A DNA stretch of 64,000 bases from Variovorax sp. EL159 (GCF_900100965.1 NZ_FMUJ01000001.1:1-64000), one strand, 5' to 3'. Shown: positions 49,634 through 60,051, numbered from the stretch's first letter. Program-made: numbers and translations. The notes: generated from the sequence alone by a model not told the origin.

Positions 49634-50305
49634 ATGAATCAGACGATGACGGTTCGGGAACAGGTGTCCGCACTTGCGGATGGTCATTTGCAGGGCGAGG
49701 CGTTCGCACAGGCGATCGATGCGGTCTGCAACGAGGGCGACTCGCGTGCCGCCTGGCAGGCCTACCACATGGTGGGCGATGTCCTGCGTTCGGGTTCTCA
49801 TGCGCCGTGCAGCGACACGTCCGCATTTCTGGCGCGCTTTCAACAGCGGCTGGCGGCCGAGCCGGTTGCTGTCGCGCCTGTGTTGACGCCCGTCGCGGTG
49901 GCGACAGCCGTGCCTGCACAGCGCAGGGTCGAGGCGGCCAACGAGCCGGTGTTCCGCTGGAAGCTAGTGGCTGGCGCGGCCTCGCTGGTCGCGGTGGTGG
50001 CCGTCAGCTGGACGCTCGTCGGCAACGGCGCAGCGATCCCGCAAACCGGCGCGCAGATCGCGTCGGCCCAGCAGCAACAACCGGCGGTGAATTCGGTTCT
50101 CGCCGTCGCAACCACGAATGGCCAGCAGCCAGCCGGTGCTACATTGACCCCGACCCGGGTGATCGTCGGTAACGGCGCGCCGCAGGTCATGCTGCGCGAT
50201 CCGCGACTCGATCAACTGCTCGAGGCACATCAGCAAGCTGGCGGTGCTTCGCAAATGCCTTCCGGATTCCTGCGCAACGCCACCTTCGAGGGGCCCACGC
50301 GCTGA
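49634..50305 (+). CDS. rseA: Anti-sigma-E factor RseA
   Basis: This 223-residue inner-membrane anti-sigma factor has the cytosolic RseA-N domain (VREQVSALADGHL ... AWQAYHMVGDVLRS). One membrane helix follows (about 116-135), then a periplasmic tail rich in Gln and Ala. Sequential proteolysis releases RpoE under stress. The ATG at 49634 follows the rpoE stop by 17 bp. The periplasmic tail is poorly conserved, as is usual. Confidence 0.92.
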   Translation: MNQTMTVREQVSALADGHLQGEAFAQAIDAVCNEGDSRAAWQAYHMVGDVLRSGSHAPCSDTSAFLARFQQRLAAEPVAVAPVLTPVAVATAVPAQRRVEAANEPVFRWKLVAGAASLVAVVAVSWTLVGNGAAIPQTGAQIASAQQQQPAVNSVLAVATTNGQQPAGATLTPTRVIVGNGAPQVMLRDPRLDQLLEAHQQAGGASQMPSGFLRNATFEGPTR

Positions 50306-50328
50306 GTGCGCGCCCTTAGCTGCCCGTA

Positions 50329-51399
50329 ATGACCGTTCAGATGCCGATCTCCGCACGCGCCTGCGTGCTTGTGTTTGCAGCTTTTTGCCTGGCGCAGGCT
50401 GCCACCGCGCAGACCCGCTCGGGCTCGACGAATGCGAAGAGTGCGGCAACCGCGCAGACGGACGAGCCGCCGGCGATGAGCGTGACCGAGTGGCTGCAGC
50501 GCATGCACGCGGGTGCTCGGCAGCGCAACTATGTGGGGACTTTCGTGGTGTCGGCACCGGGTGGTGATCTGTCGAGTGCACGCATCTGGCACGTGCGCGA
50601 TGGCGATCACCAGATCGAGCGCATCGAGGCGCTGTCGGGGCCGCAGCGTTCGACCTTCCGGCGCAATCGCAACGTCATGACCTTCCTGCCCGAAGTGAAG
50701 GTCGTCAAGGTCGAGAAGCGCGAGAACCTCGATCTCTTCCCGAATCTCCCTGAAAAGCCCGACTCGTCGATCAGCGATTTCTACGACGTGCGGGCCATCG
50801 GCAAGGACCGCGTGGCCGGCTTCGATGCCGATGTGGTGCAACTGGTGCCGCACGACGGACTGCGCTTCGGCTATCGCATCTGGAGCGAGCGCCGCTCGGG
50901 TCTCGTGGTGAAGCTTCAGACCATCGACAGCGAATCCCGCGTGGTGGAGCAGTCGGCGTTCTCCGAGCTGCAGCTCGATGTGCCTATCAAGGCGCAGGCC
51001 CTGGCGCAGATGATGGCCAACACGTCCGGTTATCGCATCGAGAAGCTGGAGCTCGAGCGCACCACGGCGCAGGACGAAGGCTGGGCTCTCAGTACACCCG
51101 TGGCCGGATTCAAGCCCCGAAGCTTCTTCCGGCGTCCGGCCAGCGATGGCAAGTCGTCCAAGCCGGACGCTACGACGGTTCAATGGACCTTCTCTGATGG
51201 CCTTGCCTCGGTGTCGCTTTTCATCGAGCGCTACGACGCGGTGCGCGCACCCCGCGATGGCGTGCTGACCATCGGCGCGACCAACGCAATCCGTCGTCGC
51301 CTGCCTGAGCCGGCCAGCGACTGGTGGTTGACCGCCGTCGGCGAAGTGCCACAGCAGACACTCAACGCATTTGCTCAAAGTCTTGCGCGCACGCGCTGA
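50329..51399 (+). CDS. rseB: Sigma-E regulatory protein RseB/MucB
   Basis: This 356-residue periplasmic protein has a signal peptide (about 1-27, ending AATAQT). The lipid-binding MucB/RseB N-domain (NYVGTFVV ... SARIWHVRDGDHQIERIEAL) and a C-domain follow. RseB binds RseA and shields it from DegS cleavage until mislocalised lipids are sensed. It lies 23 bp after rseA. Confidence 0.94.
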   Translation: MTVQMPISARACVLVFAAFCLAQAATAQTRSGSTNAKSAATAQTDEPPAMSVTEWLQRMHAGARQRNYVGTFVVSAPGGDLSSARIWHVRDGDHQIERIEALSGPQRSTFRRNRNVMTFLPEVKVVKVEKRENLDLFPNLPEKPDSSISDFYDVRAIGKDRVAGFDADVVQLVPHDGLRFGYRIWSERRSGLVVKLQTIDSESRVVEQSAFSELQLDVPIKAQALAQMMANTSGYRIEKLELERTTAQDEGWALSTPVAGFKPRSFFRRPASDGKSSKPDATTVQWTFSDGLASVSLFIERYDAVRAPRDGVLTIGATNAIRRRLPEPASDWWLTAVGEVPQQTLNAFAQSLARTR

Positions 51400-51504
51400 C
51401 GGGCCGCGAACGCGAAAGCTGCTCCCCTTGCGCTGAACCAAGCACGCGCCGCAGACTCACAGCATTTGTTGTTTTAGCCGCTCTGTTCTTTTGAAAGAAA
51501 ACCG

Positions 51505-52992
51505 ATGATCTTCAAAGTCGAGGGACACAAGCTTCGTTCCGGCCTGCTGGCGTTTGCACTTGCGGTGACTGCGGGTGCCACCTTCCTGCCGGTCGAGTCG
51601 GTCCATGCGCAGACGCGCACGCTGCCCGACTTCACCGATCTGGTCGATCAGGTCGGCCCTTCCGTGGTCAACATCCGCACCGTCGAGAAGGTTGCGCAGC
51701 GCGGTGGTGGCAACGGCGAGATGGACGAGGAGATGCAGGAGTTCTTCCGCCGCTTCTTCGGCCAGCCGCTTCCGGGCGTGCCGCGCCAGGGGCCGCGTTC
51801 GAACAAGCCTCAGCAGCAGCCGCAGGAAGAAGAGCGCCCGCGCGGCGTAGGGTCTGGTTTCATCCTGACGCCCGACGGCTATGTCATGACCAACGCGCAC
51901 GTGGTGGAAGACGCCTCGGAGGTCATGGTCACGCTGCCCGACAAGCGCGAATTCAAGGCCAAGATCGTCGGCGCCGACAAGCGCACCGACGTCGCGGTCG
52001 TCAAGATCGAGGCCACGGGCCTGCCCGCCGTGAAGGTGGGCGACATCTCCAAGCTGCGCGTGGGCGAATGGGTGATGGCCATCGGCTCGCCCTTCGGCCT
52101 CGAGAACACCGTCACCGCGGGCATCGTCAGCGCCAAGCAGCGCGACACCGGCGAATACCTGCCGTTCATCCAGACCGACGTGGCCATCAACCCCGGCAAC
52201 TCGGGCGGCCCGCTGATCAACATGCGCGGCGAAGTGGTGGGCATCAACAGCCAGATCTACTCGCGCTCGGGCGGCTTCATGGGCATCTCGTTCTCGATCC
52301 CGATCGATGAGGCGATCCGTGTCAGCGACCAGTTGCGCACCTCGGGTCGCGTCTCGCGCGGCCGTATCGGCGTGCAGATCGATCAGGTCACCAAGGACGT
52401 GGCCGAGGCCATCGGACTGGGCAAGGCGCAAGGCGCGCTGGTGCGTGGCGTCGAAGCCGGATCGCCGGGCGAGAAGGCGGGTGTCGAGCCGGGTGACGTC
52501 ATCACCAAGTTCGACGGCAAGCCCATCGAAAAGCCGAGCGATCTGCCGCGCCTCGTGGGCAATACCAAGCCGGGCACCAAGAGCACGCTCACCGTGTTCC
52601 GTCGCGGTGCCTCGCGCGACCTGAGCGTGACCATCGCCGAGATCGAGCCCGACAAGCCTGCCAAGCGTGGGGCCGACAAGGATGAGCCGGCGCCGAAGCC
52701 GTCGGCTTCCGCTGCCGCCAAGTCGCTGGGCCTTGCGGTGAGCGATCTCAGCGATGCACAGAAAAAGGAGCTCAAGCTCAAGGGTGGCGTGAAGGTCGAT
52801 ACCGCCAGCGACGCCGCTGCGCGCGCTGGTCTGCGCGAGGGCGACATCATCCTGGCCGTTGGCAATATCGAGGTCGCCAACGCACGGGAATTCGAGTCTG
52901 CCATTGGGAAGGCCGACAAGAGCAAGGCGCTCAGCGTGCTGTTCCGCCGGGGGGACTGGGCCCAATACGCCCTGATCCGTCCCGCACGCTGA
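51505..52992 (+). CDS. mucD: Do-family periplasmic serine protease DegP/MucD
   Basis: This heat- and envelope-stress protease and chaperone has 495 residues. A signal peptide is followed by a trypsin-like domain with His132 (TNAHVVED), Asp162 (TDVAVVKI) and Ser233 (GNSGGP). Two PDZ domains follow (about 285-375 and 405-490), joined by a Lys/Pro-rich linker. It is separated from rseB by about 105 bp. A strong terminator follows, ending the sigma-E unit. Confidence 0.95.
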   Translation: MIFKVEGHKLRSGLLAFALAVTAGATFLPVESVHAQTRTLPDFTDLVDQVGPSVVNIRTVEKVAQRGGGNGEMDEEMQEFFRRFFGQPLPGVPRQGPRSNKPQQQPQEEERPRGVGSGFILTPDGYVMTNAHVVEDASEVMVTLPDKREFKAKIVGADKRTDVAVVKIEATGLPAVKVGDISKLRVGEWVMAIGSPFGLENTVTAGIVSAKQRDTGEYLPFIQTDVAINPGNSGGPLINMRGEVVGINSQIYSRSGGFMGISFSIPIDEAIRVSDQLRTSGRVSRGRIGVQIDQVTKDVAEAIGLGKAQGALVRGVEAGSPGEKAGVEPGDVITKFDGKPIEKPSDLPRLVGNTKPGTKSTLTVFRRGASRDLSVTIAEIEPDKPAKRGADKDEPAPKPSASAAAKSLGLAVSDLSDAQKKELKLKGGVKVDTASDAAARAGLREGDIILAVGNIEVANAREFESAIGKADKSKALSVLFRRGDWAQYALIRPAR

Positions 52993-53011
52993 TCTGACGC
53001 TGGCGTCAAGT

Positions 53012-53048
53012 GGCCCCACCCGGCAGTCGGGTTTGGGGCCGTTTTTTT
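53012..53048 (+). terminator. Intrinsic terminator after mucD
   Basis: GGCCCCA-CCCG-GCAGT-CGGG-TT-TGGGGCC is followed by G and seven T. It starts 20 bp after the mucD stop codon and separates the sigma-E operon from the lepA unit. Confidence 0.92.
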
Positions 53049-53158
53049 GAGGTGTTTACGACGTTCCGGCGCCGGGCTTGAAAAAAATCTGGGTGCCGGA
53101 AAGCGATGATTTTTGTTTGTGTTTACTAACTTACAGCGGGGCTAAGGACGGTTTTCGG

Positions 53159-53164
53159 TAGAAT
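53159..53164 (+). promoter_or_regulatory. Possible -10 box of the lepA leader transcript
   Basis: TAGAAT lies 30 bp before the Shine-Dalgarno of the leader ORF and 351 bp before the lepA ATG. The region upstream is T-rich, but no -35 box at ideal spacing is evident. Confidence 0.4.
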
Positions 53165-53203
53165 AGGGCTCCCTCGGCGGGTGGTCAGCGCATAAGGAGT
53201 GCA

Positions 53204-53515
53204 ATGACCTTCACGATGCGAGATGTCAGACAGCAGTCCACCGGTGCTCCACAGATCGCCCACAAGTTGTTCAGTGAGTGCTCCACCGATCCTGTTGATA
53301 AGCTGTTTATATCTTTGATGTTGTGGACCTGCAACGACCCCTTTGGACCCTGTTCCCGGATGTACGTGCTTCCCTTTTTGCCTACAATGAAGTTCCAACT
53401 ACTGCAGTTGCCATTGCTTGTTGGTTCAGGGCGCGTCTCCAGAAGACGCGCCCTTTTTTCTTGCCCGTCGCACTCTGCGGCCGAGCCAATTCAAGTACTT
53501 AAGCGTTCCCGTTGA
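53204..53515 (+). other. Atypical 103-codon ORF / possible leader RNA upstream of lepA
   Basis: A frame with a good Shine-Dalgarno (AAGGAG at 53194-53199, 4 bp before the ATG) runs 103 codons, and its TGA overlaps the lepA ATG (TGATG). Codon use is unlike the neighbours: there is no G/C preference at third positions, and several TTT, ATA, TTG and CTA codons occur. The product shows no recognisable domain. The frame crosses a strong intrinsic terminator (53429-53459). It may be an untranslated or partly translated leader or a small RNA of about 290 nt rather than a protein gene. Confidence 0.3.
53429..53459 (+). terminator. Strong intrinsic terminator before lepA
   Basis: GGGCGCGTCT, a 5-nt loop (CCAGA), AGACGCGCCC, then six T. 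The 10-bp perfect stem lies 55 bp upstream of the lepA start. There is no upstream full gene in this unit, so it ends either a short RNA or acts as an attenuator. Confidence 0.88.
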
Positions 53516-55326
53516 TGAATCACATCAGAAATTTTTCGATCATTGCGCACATCGATCACGGCAAGTCGACGCTCGCAGACCGTTTGATCCAGCGTTGCGG
53601 TGGTCTCGCAGAACGCGAGATGGAAGCGCAGGTGCTCGACTCGATGGACATCGAAAAAGAGCGTGGGATAACCATCAAGGCGCAGACCGCTGCGCTGCAC
53701 TACAAGGCACGCGACGGACAGGTCTACAACCTCAATCTGATCGACACGCCGGGCCACGTCGACTTCTCTTATGAAGTGAGCCGCTCGCTGTCGGCATGCG
53801 AAGGCGCGTTGCTCGTCGTCGATGCATCGCAGGGCGTTGAAGCGCAGACCGTGGCCAACTGCTACACCGCGCTCGACCTCGGCGTCGAAGTGGTGCCGGT
53901 GCTCAACAAGATGGATTTGCCGAACGCGGATCCCGACAACGCACGCACCGAAATCGAAGACGTGATCGGCATCGACGCGACCGATGCGATTCCATGTTCC
54001 GCCAAAACCGGCCTGGGCATCGACGAGATTCTCGAAGCCATCGTCCACAAGATGCCTGCACCGCGCGGCAATCCCGACGGTCCGCTGCGCGCGATGATCG
54101 TCGACAGCTGGTTCGACCCGTACGTCGGCGTCGTCATGCTGGTGCGCGTGGTCGACGGCCGGCTCGTGAAGGGCGAGCGCATCAAGATGATGGCGTCGGG
54201 CGCGATGTACAACGCCGACAGCGTGGGCGTGTTCACGCCCGCCAACGAACCGCGCCCTTCGCTCGAAGCGGGCGAGGTGGGCTACATCATCGCGGGCATC
54301 AAGGAGCTGCAGGCGGCCAAGGTCGGCGACACCGTCACGCTGATCAAGCCGGGCACCGGCGGTGCGGCGGCCACGGCCACCGAAGCGCTGCCGGGCTTCA
54401 AGGAAATCCAGCCGCAGGTGTTTGCGGGTCTCTATCCGACCGAAGCCAGCGAGTACGACTCGCTGCGCGATGCGCTCGAAAAGCTCAAGCTCAACGATTC
54501 GTCGCTGCGCTACGAACCTGAGGTGAGCCAGGCGCTGGGCTTCGGCTTCCGCTGCGGCTTCCTGGGCCTGCTGCACATGGAAATCGTGCAGGAGCGGCTG
54601 GAGCGCGAGTTCGACCAGGACCTGATCACGACCGCGCCCAGCGTGGTCTACCAGGTGGTCAAGAACGACGGCGAAGTGATCATGGTCGAGAACCCGTCCA
54701 AGATGCCCGACGTCGGCCGCATGAGCGAGATCCGCGAGCCGATCGTGACCGTGCACCTCTACATGCCTCAGGAGTACGTCGGCTCGGTCATGACGCTGGC
54801 CAACCAGAAGCGTGGCGTGCAGATCAACATGGCCTACCACGGCCGTCAGGTCATGCTGACCTACGAGATGCCGCTCGGCGAAATCGTGCTCGACTTCTTC
54901 GACAAGCTGAAGTCGGTCAGCCGGGGCTATGCCTCGATGGACTACGAGTTCAAGGAATACCGTGCATCGGACGTGGTGAAGGTCGACATCCTGTTGAACG
55001 GCGACAAGGTCGACGCGCTCTCGATCATCGTGCACCGCAGCCAGTCGCAGTTCCGCGGCCGGGCGGTGGTGTCGAAGATGCGCGAGATCATTTCGCGCCA
55101 GATGTACGACGTGGCGATCCAGGCCGCCATCGGGGTCACCATCATTGCGCGTGAGACAATCAAGGCGCTTCGCAAGAACGTGCTGGCCAAGTGCTATGGC
55201 GGCGACATTTCCCGCAAGAAGAAGCTGCTCGAGAAGCAGAAGGCGGGCAAGAAAAGAATGAAGCAGATCGGCTCTGTCGAGGTCCCGCAAGAGGCCTTCC
55301 TCGCGATTCTGCAAGTCGAAGACTGA
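53515..55326 (+). CDS. lepA: Elongation factor 4 (LepA)
   Basis: This 603-residue translational GTPase back-translocates or assists initiation on ribosomes. The G1 motif is AHIDHGKST, followed by [12 protein letters not shown] (G3) and NKMDLPNAD (G4). The LepA-specific C-terminal domain ends in the basic [19 protein letters not shown]. The start is ATG 53515 with no clear Shine-Dalgarno; a TTG immediately precedes it. The gene forms an operon with lepB. Confidence 0.97.
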   Translation: MNHIRNFSIIAHIDHGKSTLADRLIQRCGGLAEREMEAQVLDSMDIEKERGITIKAQTAALHYKARDGQVYNLNLIDTPGHVDFSYEVSRSLSACEGALLVVDASQGVEAQTVANCYTALDLGVEVVPVLNKMDLPNADPDNARTEIEDVIGIDATDAIPCSAKTGLGIDEILEAIVHKMPAPRGNPDGPLRAMIVDSWFDPYVGVVMLVRVVDGRLVKGERIKMMASGAMYNADSVGVFTPANEPRPSLEAGEVGYIIAGIKELQAAKVGDTVTLIKPGTGGAAATATEALPGFKEIQPQVFAGLYPTEASEYDSLRDALEKLKLNDSSLRYEPEVSQALGFGFRCGFLGLLHMEIVQERLEREFDQDLITTAPSVVYQVVKNDGEVIMVENPSKMPDVGRMSEIREPIVTVHLYMPQEYVGSVMTLANQKRGVQINMAYHGRQVMLTYEMPLGEIVLDFFDKLKSVSRGYASMDYEFKEYRASDVVKVDILLNGDKVDALSIIVHRSQSQFRGRAVVSKMREIISRQMYDVAIQAAIGVTIIARETIKALRKNVLAKCYGGDISRKKKLLEKQKAGKKRMKQIGSVEVPQEAFLAILQVED

Positions 55327-55333
55327 TCAAAAA

Positions 55334-56299
55334 ATGGCATTCATCACCTCCCTGGTTCTCGCGGCATTTGCCGGCTATGTCGGCGCCTGGTATTTCGGCG
55401 TGATCGAAGGCAACTTCGCACTGCTGCTGTTCCTGGCCACGGTGGTCACCGGCCTTTACTGGCTGGCGGAACGCTTCTATTTCCTGCCGAAGCGCGAGCA
55501 GGCCGCCGCCAAGCTCGAGGCCTCGATGGCCGAGCGCAACGCGCGGCTGGCCGGGCAGGGCATTACACAGGTCGACACGGTCGATGCCAAGGCGAGCGAC
55601 CGGCTGCTGATGCAGCCCTGGTGGCTCGACTGGACCGCCGGCCTGTTCCCCGTGATCCTGGTGGTGTTCCTGCTGCGCTCGTTCCTGTACGAGCCCTTCA
55701 AGATTCCCTCGGGCTCGATGATGCCCACGCTGCTGACCGGCGACCTGATCCTGGTCAATAAGTTCACCTACGGCCTGCGCCTGCCGGTCATCAACACCAA
55801 GATCACCGACGGCACGCCGCTGGCGCGTGGCGACGTGGTGGTGTTCCGCTACCCGCCCAAGCCGAGCATGGACTACATCAAGCGCGTGGTCGGCATCCCG
55901 GGCGACGAGGTGGCGTACCTGAACAAGAAGCTCACGATCAACGGCAAGCCGGTTTCCAAGGAACCGGCTGCCGACTACCTTGACGGCGAATCGATGCGCC
56001 TGCTCAAGCAGTTCGACGAGAACCTGGGCGGCAAGCAGCACAAGATCCTCAACGACGACGCGGCCCCGTCTTTCGTGCCCGGCGCCAGTGACTTCCCGTT
56101 CCGTGAAAACTGCCGCTATTCCGTCGAAGGCGTGGTCTGCAAGGTGCCCGCCGGCCAATATTTCATGATGGGCGACAACCGCGATAATTCGGCGGATTCA
56201 CGCTACTGGGGCTTCGTGCCTGACCAGAACATCGTGGGCAGGGCTTTCTTCGTTTGGATGAATTTCAGCGATCTGGGGCGCATCGGTCCGTTTCAATAA
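55334..56299 (+). CDS. lepB: Signal peptidase I
   Basis: This enzyme cleaves Sec and Tat signal peptides on the periplasmic side. The 321-residue protein has two N-terminal membrane helices (about 2-42) and a third near residue 98-115. The catalytic Ser128 is in PSGSMMPTL and Lys183 in MDYIKRVVGIPGD. Box D/E reads MMGDNRDNSADSRYWG. It starts 7 bp after lepA, the classic lepA-lepB-rnc-era order. Confidence 0.96.
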   Translation: MAFITSLVLAAFAGYVGAWYFGVIEGNFALLLFLATVVTGLYWLAERFYFLPKREQAAAKLEASMAERNARLAGQGITQVDTVDAKASDRLLMQPWWLDWTAGLFPVILVVFLLRSFLYEPFKIPSGSMMPTLLTGDLILVNKFTYGLRLPVINTKITDGTPLARGDVVVFRYPPKPSMDYIKRVVGIPGDEVAYLNKKLTINGKPVSKEPAADYLDGESMRLLKQFDENLGGKQHKILNDDAAPSFVPGASDFPFRENCRYSVEGVVCKVPAGQYFMMGDNRDNSADSRYWGFVPDQNIVGRAFFVWMNFSDLGRIGPFQ

Positions 56300-56330
56300 G
56301 CAGTCAAAACTGTTCGAGGGGTAAGAGGGC

Positions 56331-56699
56331 ATGAGAACAAACCGGTCTATCCGCAGCAGGGCCGCGCAACAGCGCGGCATCTCGTTCATCGGCTTGGTGT
56401 TCGTCGCGGTGGTGCTCGGCTGCCTGGGCGTGGTCGTCGCGCAGGTCATTCCGACGCTGATCGAATGGCAGGCGATCGACAAGGCCGCCAACAAGGCCAA
56501 GGAAGGCACGACGGTGCCCGAAGTGCGCGCGATCTTCGATCGTGCGCAGGCCATCGACGACTTCAAGTCGGTCAGTGGCAAGGACCTCGACATCAAGAAG
56601 GTCGGCGACAAGGTGGTCGTGTCGTACGCATACGAGCGCGAGATCCCATTGTTCGGGCCAGCCTACCTGACGCTCAAGTACAAAGGCGAGACCCGCTGA
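56331..56699 (+). CDS. DUF4845 domain membrane protein
   Basis: This 122-residue protein has one membrane helix (about 18-40) preceded by a short basic tail with [13 protein letters not shown], which looks like a type IV pilin-like N-terminus. A small soluble domain ending in [17 protein letters not shown] follows. The DUF4845 family is a standard neighbour between lepB and rnc in betaproteobacteria; its function is unknown. The ATG has GAGGG upstream. Its TGA overlaps a CTG that is in frame with rnc. Confidence 0.9.
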   Translation: MRTNRSIRSRAAQQRGISFIGLVFVAVVLGCLGVVVAQVIPTLIEWQAIDKAANKAKEGTTVPEVRAIFDRAQAIDDFKSVSGKDLDIKKVGDKVVVSYAYEREIPLFGPAYLTLKYKGETR

Positions 56700-56716
56700 A
56701 CGCGGCGCTTAAAAAG

Positions 56717-57403
56717 GTGGACGGCAGCCTTGTCGCGCTGCAGGCGCGTCTCCAGCACAAGTTCTCCGACACCCGGCTGCTTCAGCTCGCGCTGACGCAC
56801 CGCAGTTTTTCGGCCGATCACAACGAGCGCCTCGAGTTTCTCGGCGACTCGGTGCTGAACCTCGCGGTTTCCCATCTGCTCTACATCCGCCTTTCGGCAC
56901 TGCCCGAGGGCGACTTGTCGCGCGTGCGTGCTAACCTGGTCAAGCAGGACACCCTGCACCGGCTGGCGCTCGAGCTGGCACTGTCGCCGCTGCTGCGGCT
57001 CGGTGAAGGCGAGGCCCGCTCGGGCGGCCCCAACCGGCCGTCGATCCTGGCTGACGCGCTCGAGGCACTGATTGGCGCCGTCTATCTCGATGCCGGCTTT
57101 GCTGCCGCGCAGGCGCTGGTGCACCGGCTGTACGAGTCGGTCGAAATCACGCCGCGCATGGAAGCGGCGGCCAAGGACCCCAAGACCGAATTGCAGGAAT
57201 GGCTGCAGGGTCACAAAATGAAGCTGCCGGTGTACCGCGTGGCAGCGACGCTGGGCGCCGCGCACAAGCAGACTTTCGATGTCGAGTGCGAGGTGCCCGA
57301 GTTGGGCCTTCGCGAACGCGGCATCGGCGGCTCGCGCCGCGCCGGCGAGCAGGCTGCCGCGGCCGCCATGTTGATCCGGCTCAAGGCACGCGGCGCCGCG
57401 TGA
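56717..57403 (+). CDS. rnc: Ribonuclease III
   Basis: This double-stranded-RNA endonuclease processes rRNA. The 228-residue protein has the signature [12 protein letters not shown] (catalytic acidic residues), [15 protein letters not shown], and a C-terminal dsRNA-binding domain (about 157-225). No ATG exists at the natural start. GTG 56717 gives a normal length, and a CTG at 56696 overlaps the preceding stop (CTGA). It is coupled to era, which starts 7 bp after. Confidence 0.94.
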   Translation: MDGSLVALQARLQHKFSDTRLLQLALTHRSFSADHNERLEFLGDSVLNLAVSHLLYIRLSALPEGDLSRVRANLVKQDTLHRLALELALSPLLRLGEGEARSGGPNRPSILADALEALIGAVYLDAGFAAAQALVHRLYESVEITPRMEAAAKDPKTELQEWLQGHKMKLPVYRVAATLGAAHKQTFDVECEVPELGLRERGIGGSRRAGEQAAAAAMLIRLKARGAA

Positions 57404-57410
57404 AATCACA

Positions 57411-58376
57411 ATGAACGATGCTATCAATCCCGTAGCGGAACCCGAAGACACCGCTGGCGGTTCGAGCGCTACCGGCCCGCAGCACTGCGGCCTTATCGCC
57501 ATCGTCGGCAAGCCCAATGTGGGCAAGTCGACGCTGCTCAATGCGCTGGTCGGCCAGAAGATCAGCATCACCTCGCGCAAGGCGCAGACCACGCGGCACC
57601 GCATCACCGGCATGCGCACGCTGGGCGCGACGCAGTTCGTCTTCGTCGATACGCCGGGCTTCCAGACCTTGCACGCCAACGCACTGAACAAGTCGCTCAA
57701 CAAGACCGTGCAGGGCGCCGTCGGCGATGTGGACCTGATCCTGTTCGTGGTCGAGGCCGGCAGCTTCACGCCAGCCGACGAGCGCGTGCTCAAGCTGCTC
57801 GGCAAAGGCATTCCGACCGTGCTGCTGGCGAACAAGCTCGACAACGTGCACCGCCGTGGCGACATCGCGCCCTGGCTGCAGACCATGCAGGGCAAGCACA
57901 GCTTTGCCGAGTACGTGCCGATGTCGGCCAAGAACGCCAAGGACGTCGAGCGCCTGTTCGGCATCTGCGAAAAGTACCTGCCCGAGCAGCCCTGGTTCTA
58001 CGACGAGGACGAACTCACCGACCGCAGCGAGAAGTTCCTGGCCGGCGAACTGGTGCGCGAGAAGCTGTTCCGCCTCACGGGCGACGAGCTGCCCTACACC
58101 TCGACCGTCATCATCGACAAGTTCGAGGAAGAGCCGCCCCAGAAAAAAGGCCAGAAGCGCCTGCTGCGCATTGCCGCCACCATCGTGGTCGAGCGCGACG
58201 GCCACAAGGCCATGGTGATCGGCGACAAGGGCGAGCGCATCAAGCGCATCGGCATGGAAACCCGCGTCGAGCTCGAAAAGCTGGCCGACGCCAAGGTGTT
58301 CCTCGAGCTCTGGGTCAAGGTCCGCTCGGGCTGGGCCGACGACGAGGCGCGTGTGCGCTCCTTCGGCTACGAATAA
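57411..58376 (+). CDS. era: GTPase Era
   Basis: This 16S-rRNA-binding GTPase assists 30S maturation. The 321-residue protein has the G1 motif [10 protein letters not shown]3 DTPGFQ, and G4 NKLD. The C-terminal KH domain includes [17 protein letters not shown]. The first 20 residues are extra and Glu/Ser-rich compared with E. coli Era. Pairing with rnc is typical. A 143-bp gap with no ORF separates it from recO. Confidence 0.97.
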   Translation: MNDAINPVAEPEDTAGGSSATGPQHCGLIAIVGKPNVGKSTLLNALVGQKISITSRKAQTTRHRITGMRTLGATQFVFVDTPGFQTLHANALNKSLNKTVQGAVGDVDLILFVVEAGSFTPADERVLKLLGKGIPTVLLANKLDNVHRRGDIAPWLQTMQGKHSFAEYVPMSAKNAKDVERLFGICEKYLPEQPWFYDEDELTDRSEKFLAGELVREKLFRLTGDELPYTSTVIIDKFEEEPPQKKGQKRLLRIAATIVVERDGHKAMVIGDKGERIKRIGMETRVELEKLADAKVFLELWVKVRSGWADDEARVRSFGYE

Positions 58377-58519
58377 GCACGGGCAAATCTTTGGGCTTGC
58401 TCGCTTTGTGCAGCCGCCAATTCCCTTGCAGGCGGTAACGCCAGCAGCCCGGCCAGGCCGGTTGCGCGGCGCCTGCCGGCTTCATCAAGCCTCGATGCTC
58501 CTCGACAGCGCGTACTGAC

Positions 58520-59290
58520 ATGGCTACCCACCGCGTTTCGCACGAACCGGCGTATGTGCTCCACCGCTACGACTGGAGCGAGTCGAGCCTGATCCTCGAG
58601 GTCTTCACGCGCCACCACGGCCGCATCGCGCTCGTGGCCAAGGGGGCGAAGCGCCCGAGCTCCAATTTCCGCCCGGTGCTGCTGCCGCTGCAGCCCCTGC
58701 AGCTCAACTACGGCGGCGACGCCGAGATCCGCACGCTCAAGGGCGCCGAATGGATGGGCGGCCACGTGATGCCGACCGGCGAAGCCCTGATGTCGGGCTA
58801 CTACGTCAACGAGCTGCTGCTGCGCCTGCTCGCGCGGGACGACGCCCACGAAGCCCTGTTCGACGCCTATGCCGGCGTGGTGCAGGTGCTGGCGAGCGAC
58901 CATGCCGGCGCCCAGGCTGCCACCCAGGCGGCCGCCCTGCGCGCCTTCGAGTTGCTGCTGCTGCGCGGGGTGGGCCTGCTGCCTTCGCTCGATGCGCAGA
59001 CCCTCACGCTGGAGCCGCTCGCGGCCAGAACGCGCTACACCCTCGTGCCGGAAGCCGGATTGCGGCAGGCCACCAAGGAAGAAGCCGCACTGACTGGCGC
59101 CGACTGGCAATCCCTGCAAGGCGTGCTGGACGATCGCGCCCCCTTCACCGCCACGCTGCGCGAGATCGCCACCATGAACACCGGCAGCAACAGCGCCCTG
59201 CGAAACCAGCTGCGCGCCTTGCTCAACTACCATTGCGGCGTGTCCACGCTGCGCACGCGGCAAATGATGAGAGATCTGCAAGCACTATGA
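58520..59290 (+). CDS. recO: DNA repair protein RecO
   Basis: RecO loads RecA onto SSB-coated DNA in the RecFOR pathway. The 256-residue protein has the N-terminal OB-fold ([19 protein letters not shown] ... [14 protein letters not shown]). The helical C-terminal domain includes [13 protein letters not shown]. Zinc-binding cysteines of some RecO proteins are absent, as in related species. It overlaps pdxJ by 4 bp (ATGA). Confidence 0.95.
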   Translation: MATHRVSHEPAYVLHRYDWSESSLILEVFTRHHGRIALVAKGAKRPSSNFRPVLLPLQPLQLNYGGDAEIRTLKGAEWMGGHVMPTGEALMSGYYVNELLLRLLARDDAHEALFDAYAGVVQVLASDHAGAQAATQAAALRAFELLLLRGVGLLPSLDAQTLTLEPLAARTRYTLVPEAGLRQATKEEAALTGADWQSLQGVLDDRAPFTATLREIATMNTGSNSALRNQLRALLNYHCGVSTLRTRQMMRDLQAL

Positions 59291-60051
59291 GCACTTCAGG
59301 CCACGCCGGCACCACCTCGCTGTCCGTCAACCTCAACAAGGTCGCCCTGGTGCGCAACACGCGCCACCTTGGCATTCCGAGCGTGGTGAAGGCCGCCCAG
59401 GCTTGCCTGGCCGCCGGCGCGCAGGGCATTACCGTGCACCCACGGCCCGATGCGCGCCACATCCGCGCGCATGACGTGAGCGACCTGTCCGCGTTGCTCG
59501 CCAAGGACTGGCCCGGCATCGAGTTCAACATCGAGGGCAACCCCTTCCAGAACCTGATGGACTTCGTGCGCACGCTGAAGCCGCATCAGGCCACCTTCGT
59601 GCCCGACAGCGAAACCCAGTCGACCAGCGACCACGGCTGGACCTTCCCCGACGACGCCGAGCGCCTGCGCCCGCTGATCGCCGAAGCCAAGGCGCTGGGC
59701 GTGCGCGTCAGCCTGTTCATGGACCCGATCCCCGAGATGATGGCGGCGGTCAAGGCCGTGGGCGCCGACCGTGTCGAGCTGTACACCGAAGGCTATGCGG
59801 CCTCGCGGGGCCGGCCGGACGAACAGGCCGTGCTCGCGCGCTATGCCGAGACCGCGCGCGCCGCACTGGCCGCAGGCCTTGGCGTCAACGCCGGCCACGA
59901 CCTGAGCCGTGACAACCTGACCGCCTTCCTGCGCGCCGTGCCGGGTGTGCAGGAGGTTTCCATCGGCCATGCCTTCGTCGCCGATGCGCTCGAACTCGGC
60001 TATGCGGCCACCACGCGCGATTACCTGCGTTGCATCGACGAGGCACGGTGA
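59287..60051 (+). CDS. pdxJ: Pyridoxine 5'-phosphate synthase
   Basis: This enzyme condenses aminoacetone phosphate and deoxyxylulose phosphate to pyridoxine phosphate. The 254-residue TIM barrel has [27 protein letters not shown] and FNIEGNPFQ. The C-terminal phosphate-binding [15 protein letters not shown] is also present. The start overlaps the recO stop. It lies 13 bp before acpS, a linkage also known in E. coli. Confidence 0.97.
   Translation: MSTSGHAGTTSLSVNLNKVALVRNTRHLGIPSVVKAAQACLAAGAQGITVHPRPDARHIRAHDVSDLSALLAKDWPGIEFNIEGNPFQNLMDFVRTLKPHQATFVPDSETQSTSDHGWTFPDDAERLRPLIAEAKALGVRVSLFMDPIPEMMAAVKAVGADRVELYTEGYAASRGRPDEQAVLARYAETARAALAAGLGVNAGHDLSRDNLTAFLRAVPGVQEVSIGHAFVADALELGYAATTRDYLRCIDEAR

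Noticed and set aside
53220..53340. DnaA-box-like words (for example TTATCAACA, and TGTGGA on the - strand) suggesting an origin
   Set aside because: No exact TTWTNCACA box, no cluster and no dnaA or dnaN nearby.
53491..55314. A 607-codon frame on the - strand
   Set aside because: It is antisense to lepA; a composition shadow.
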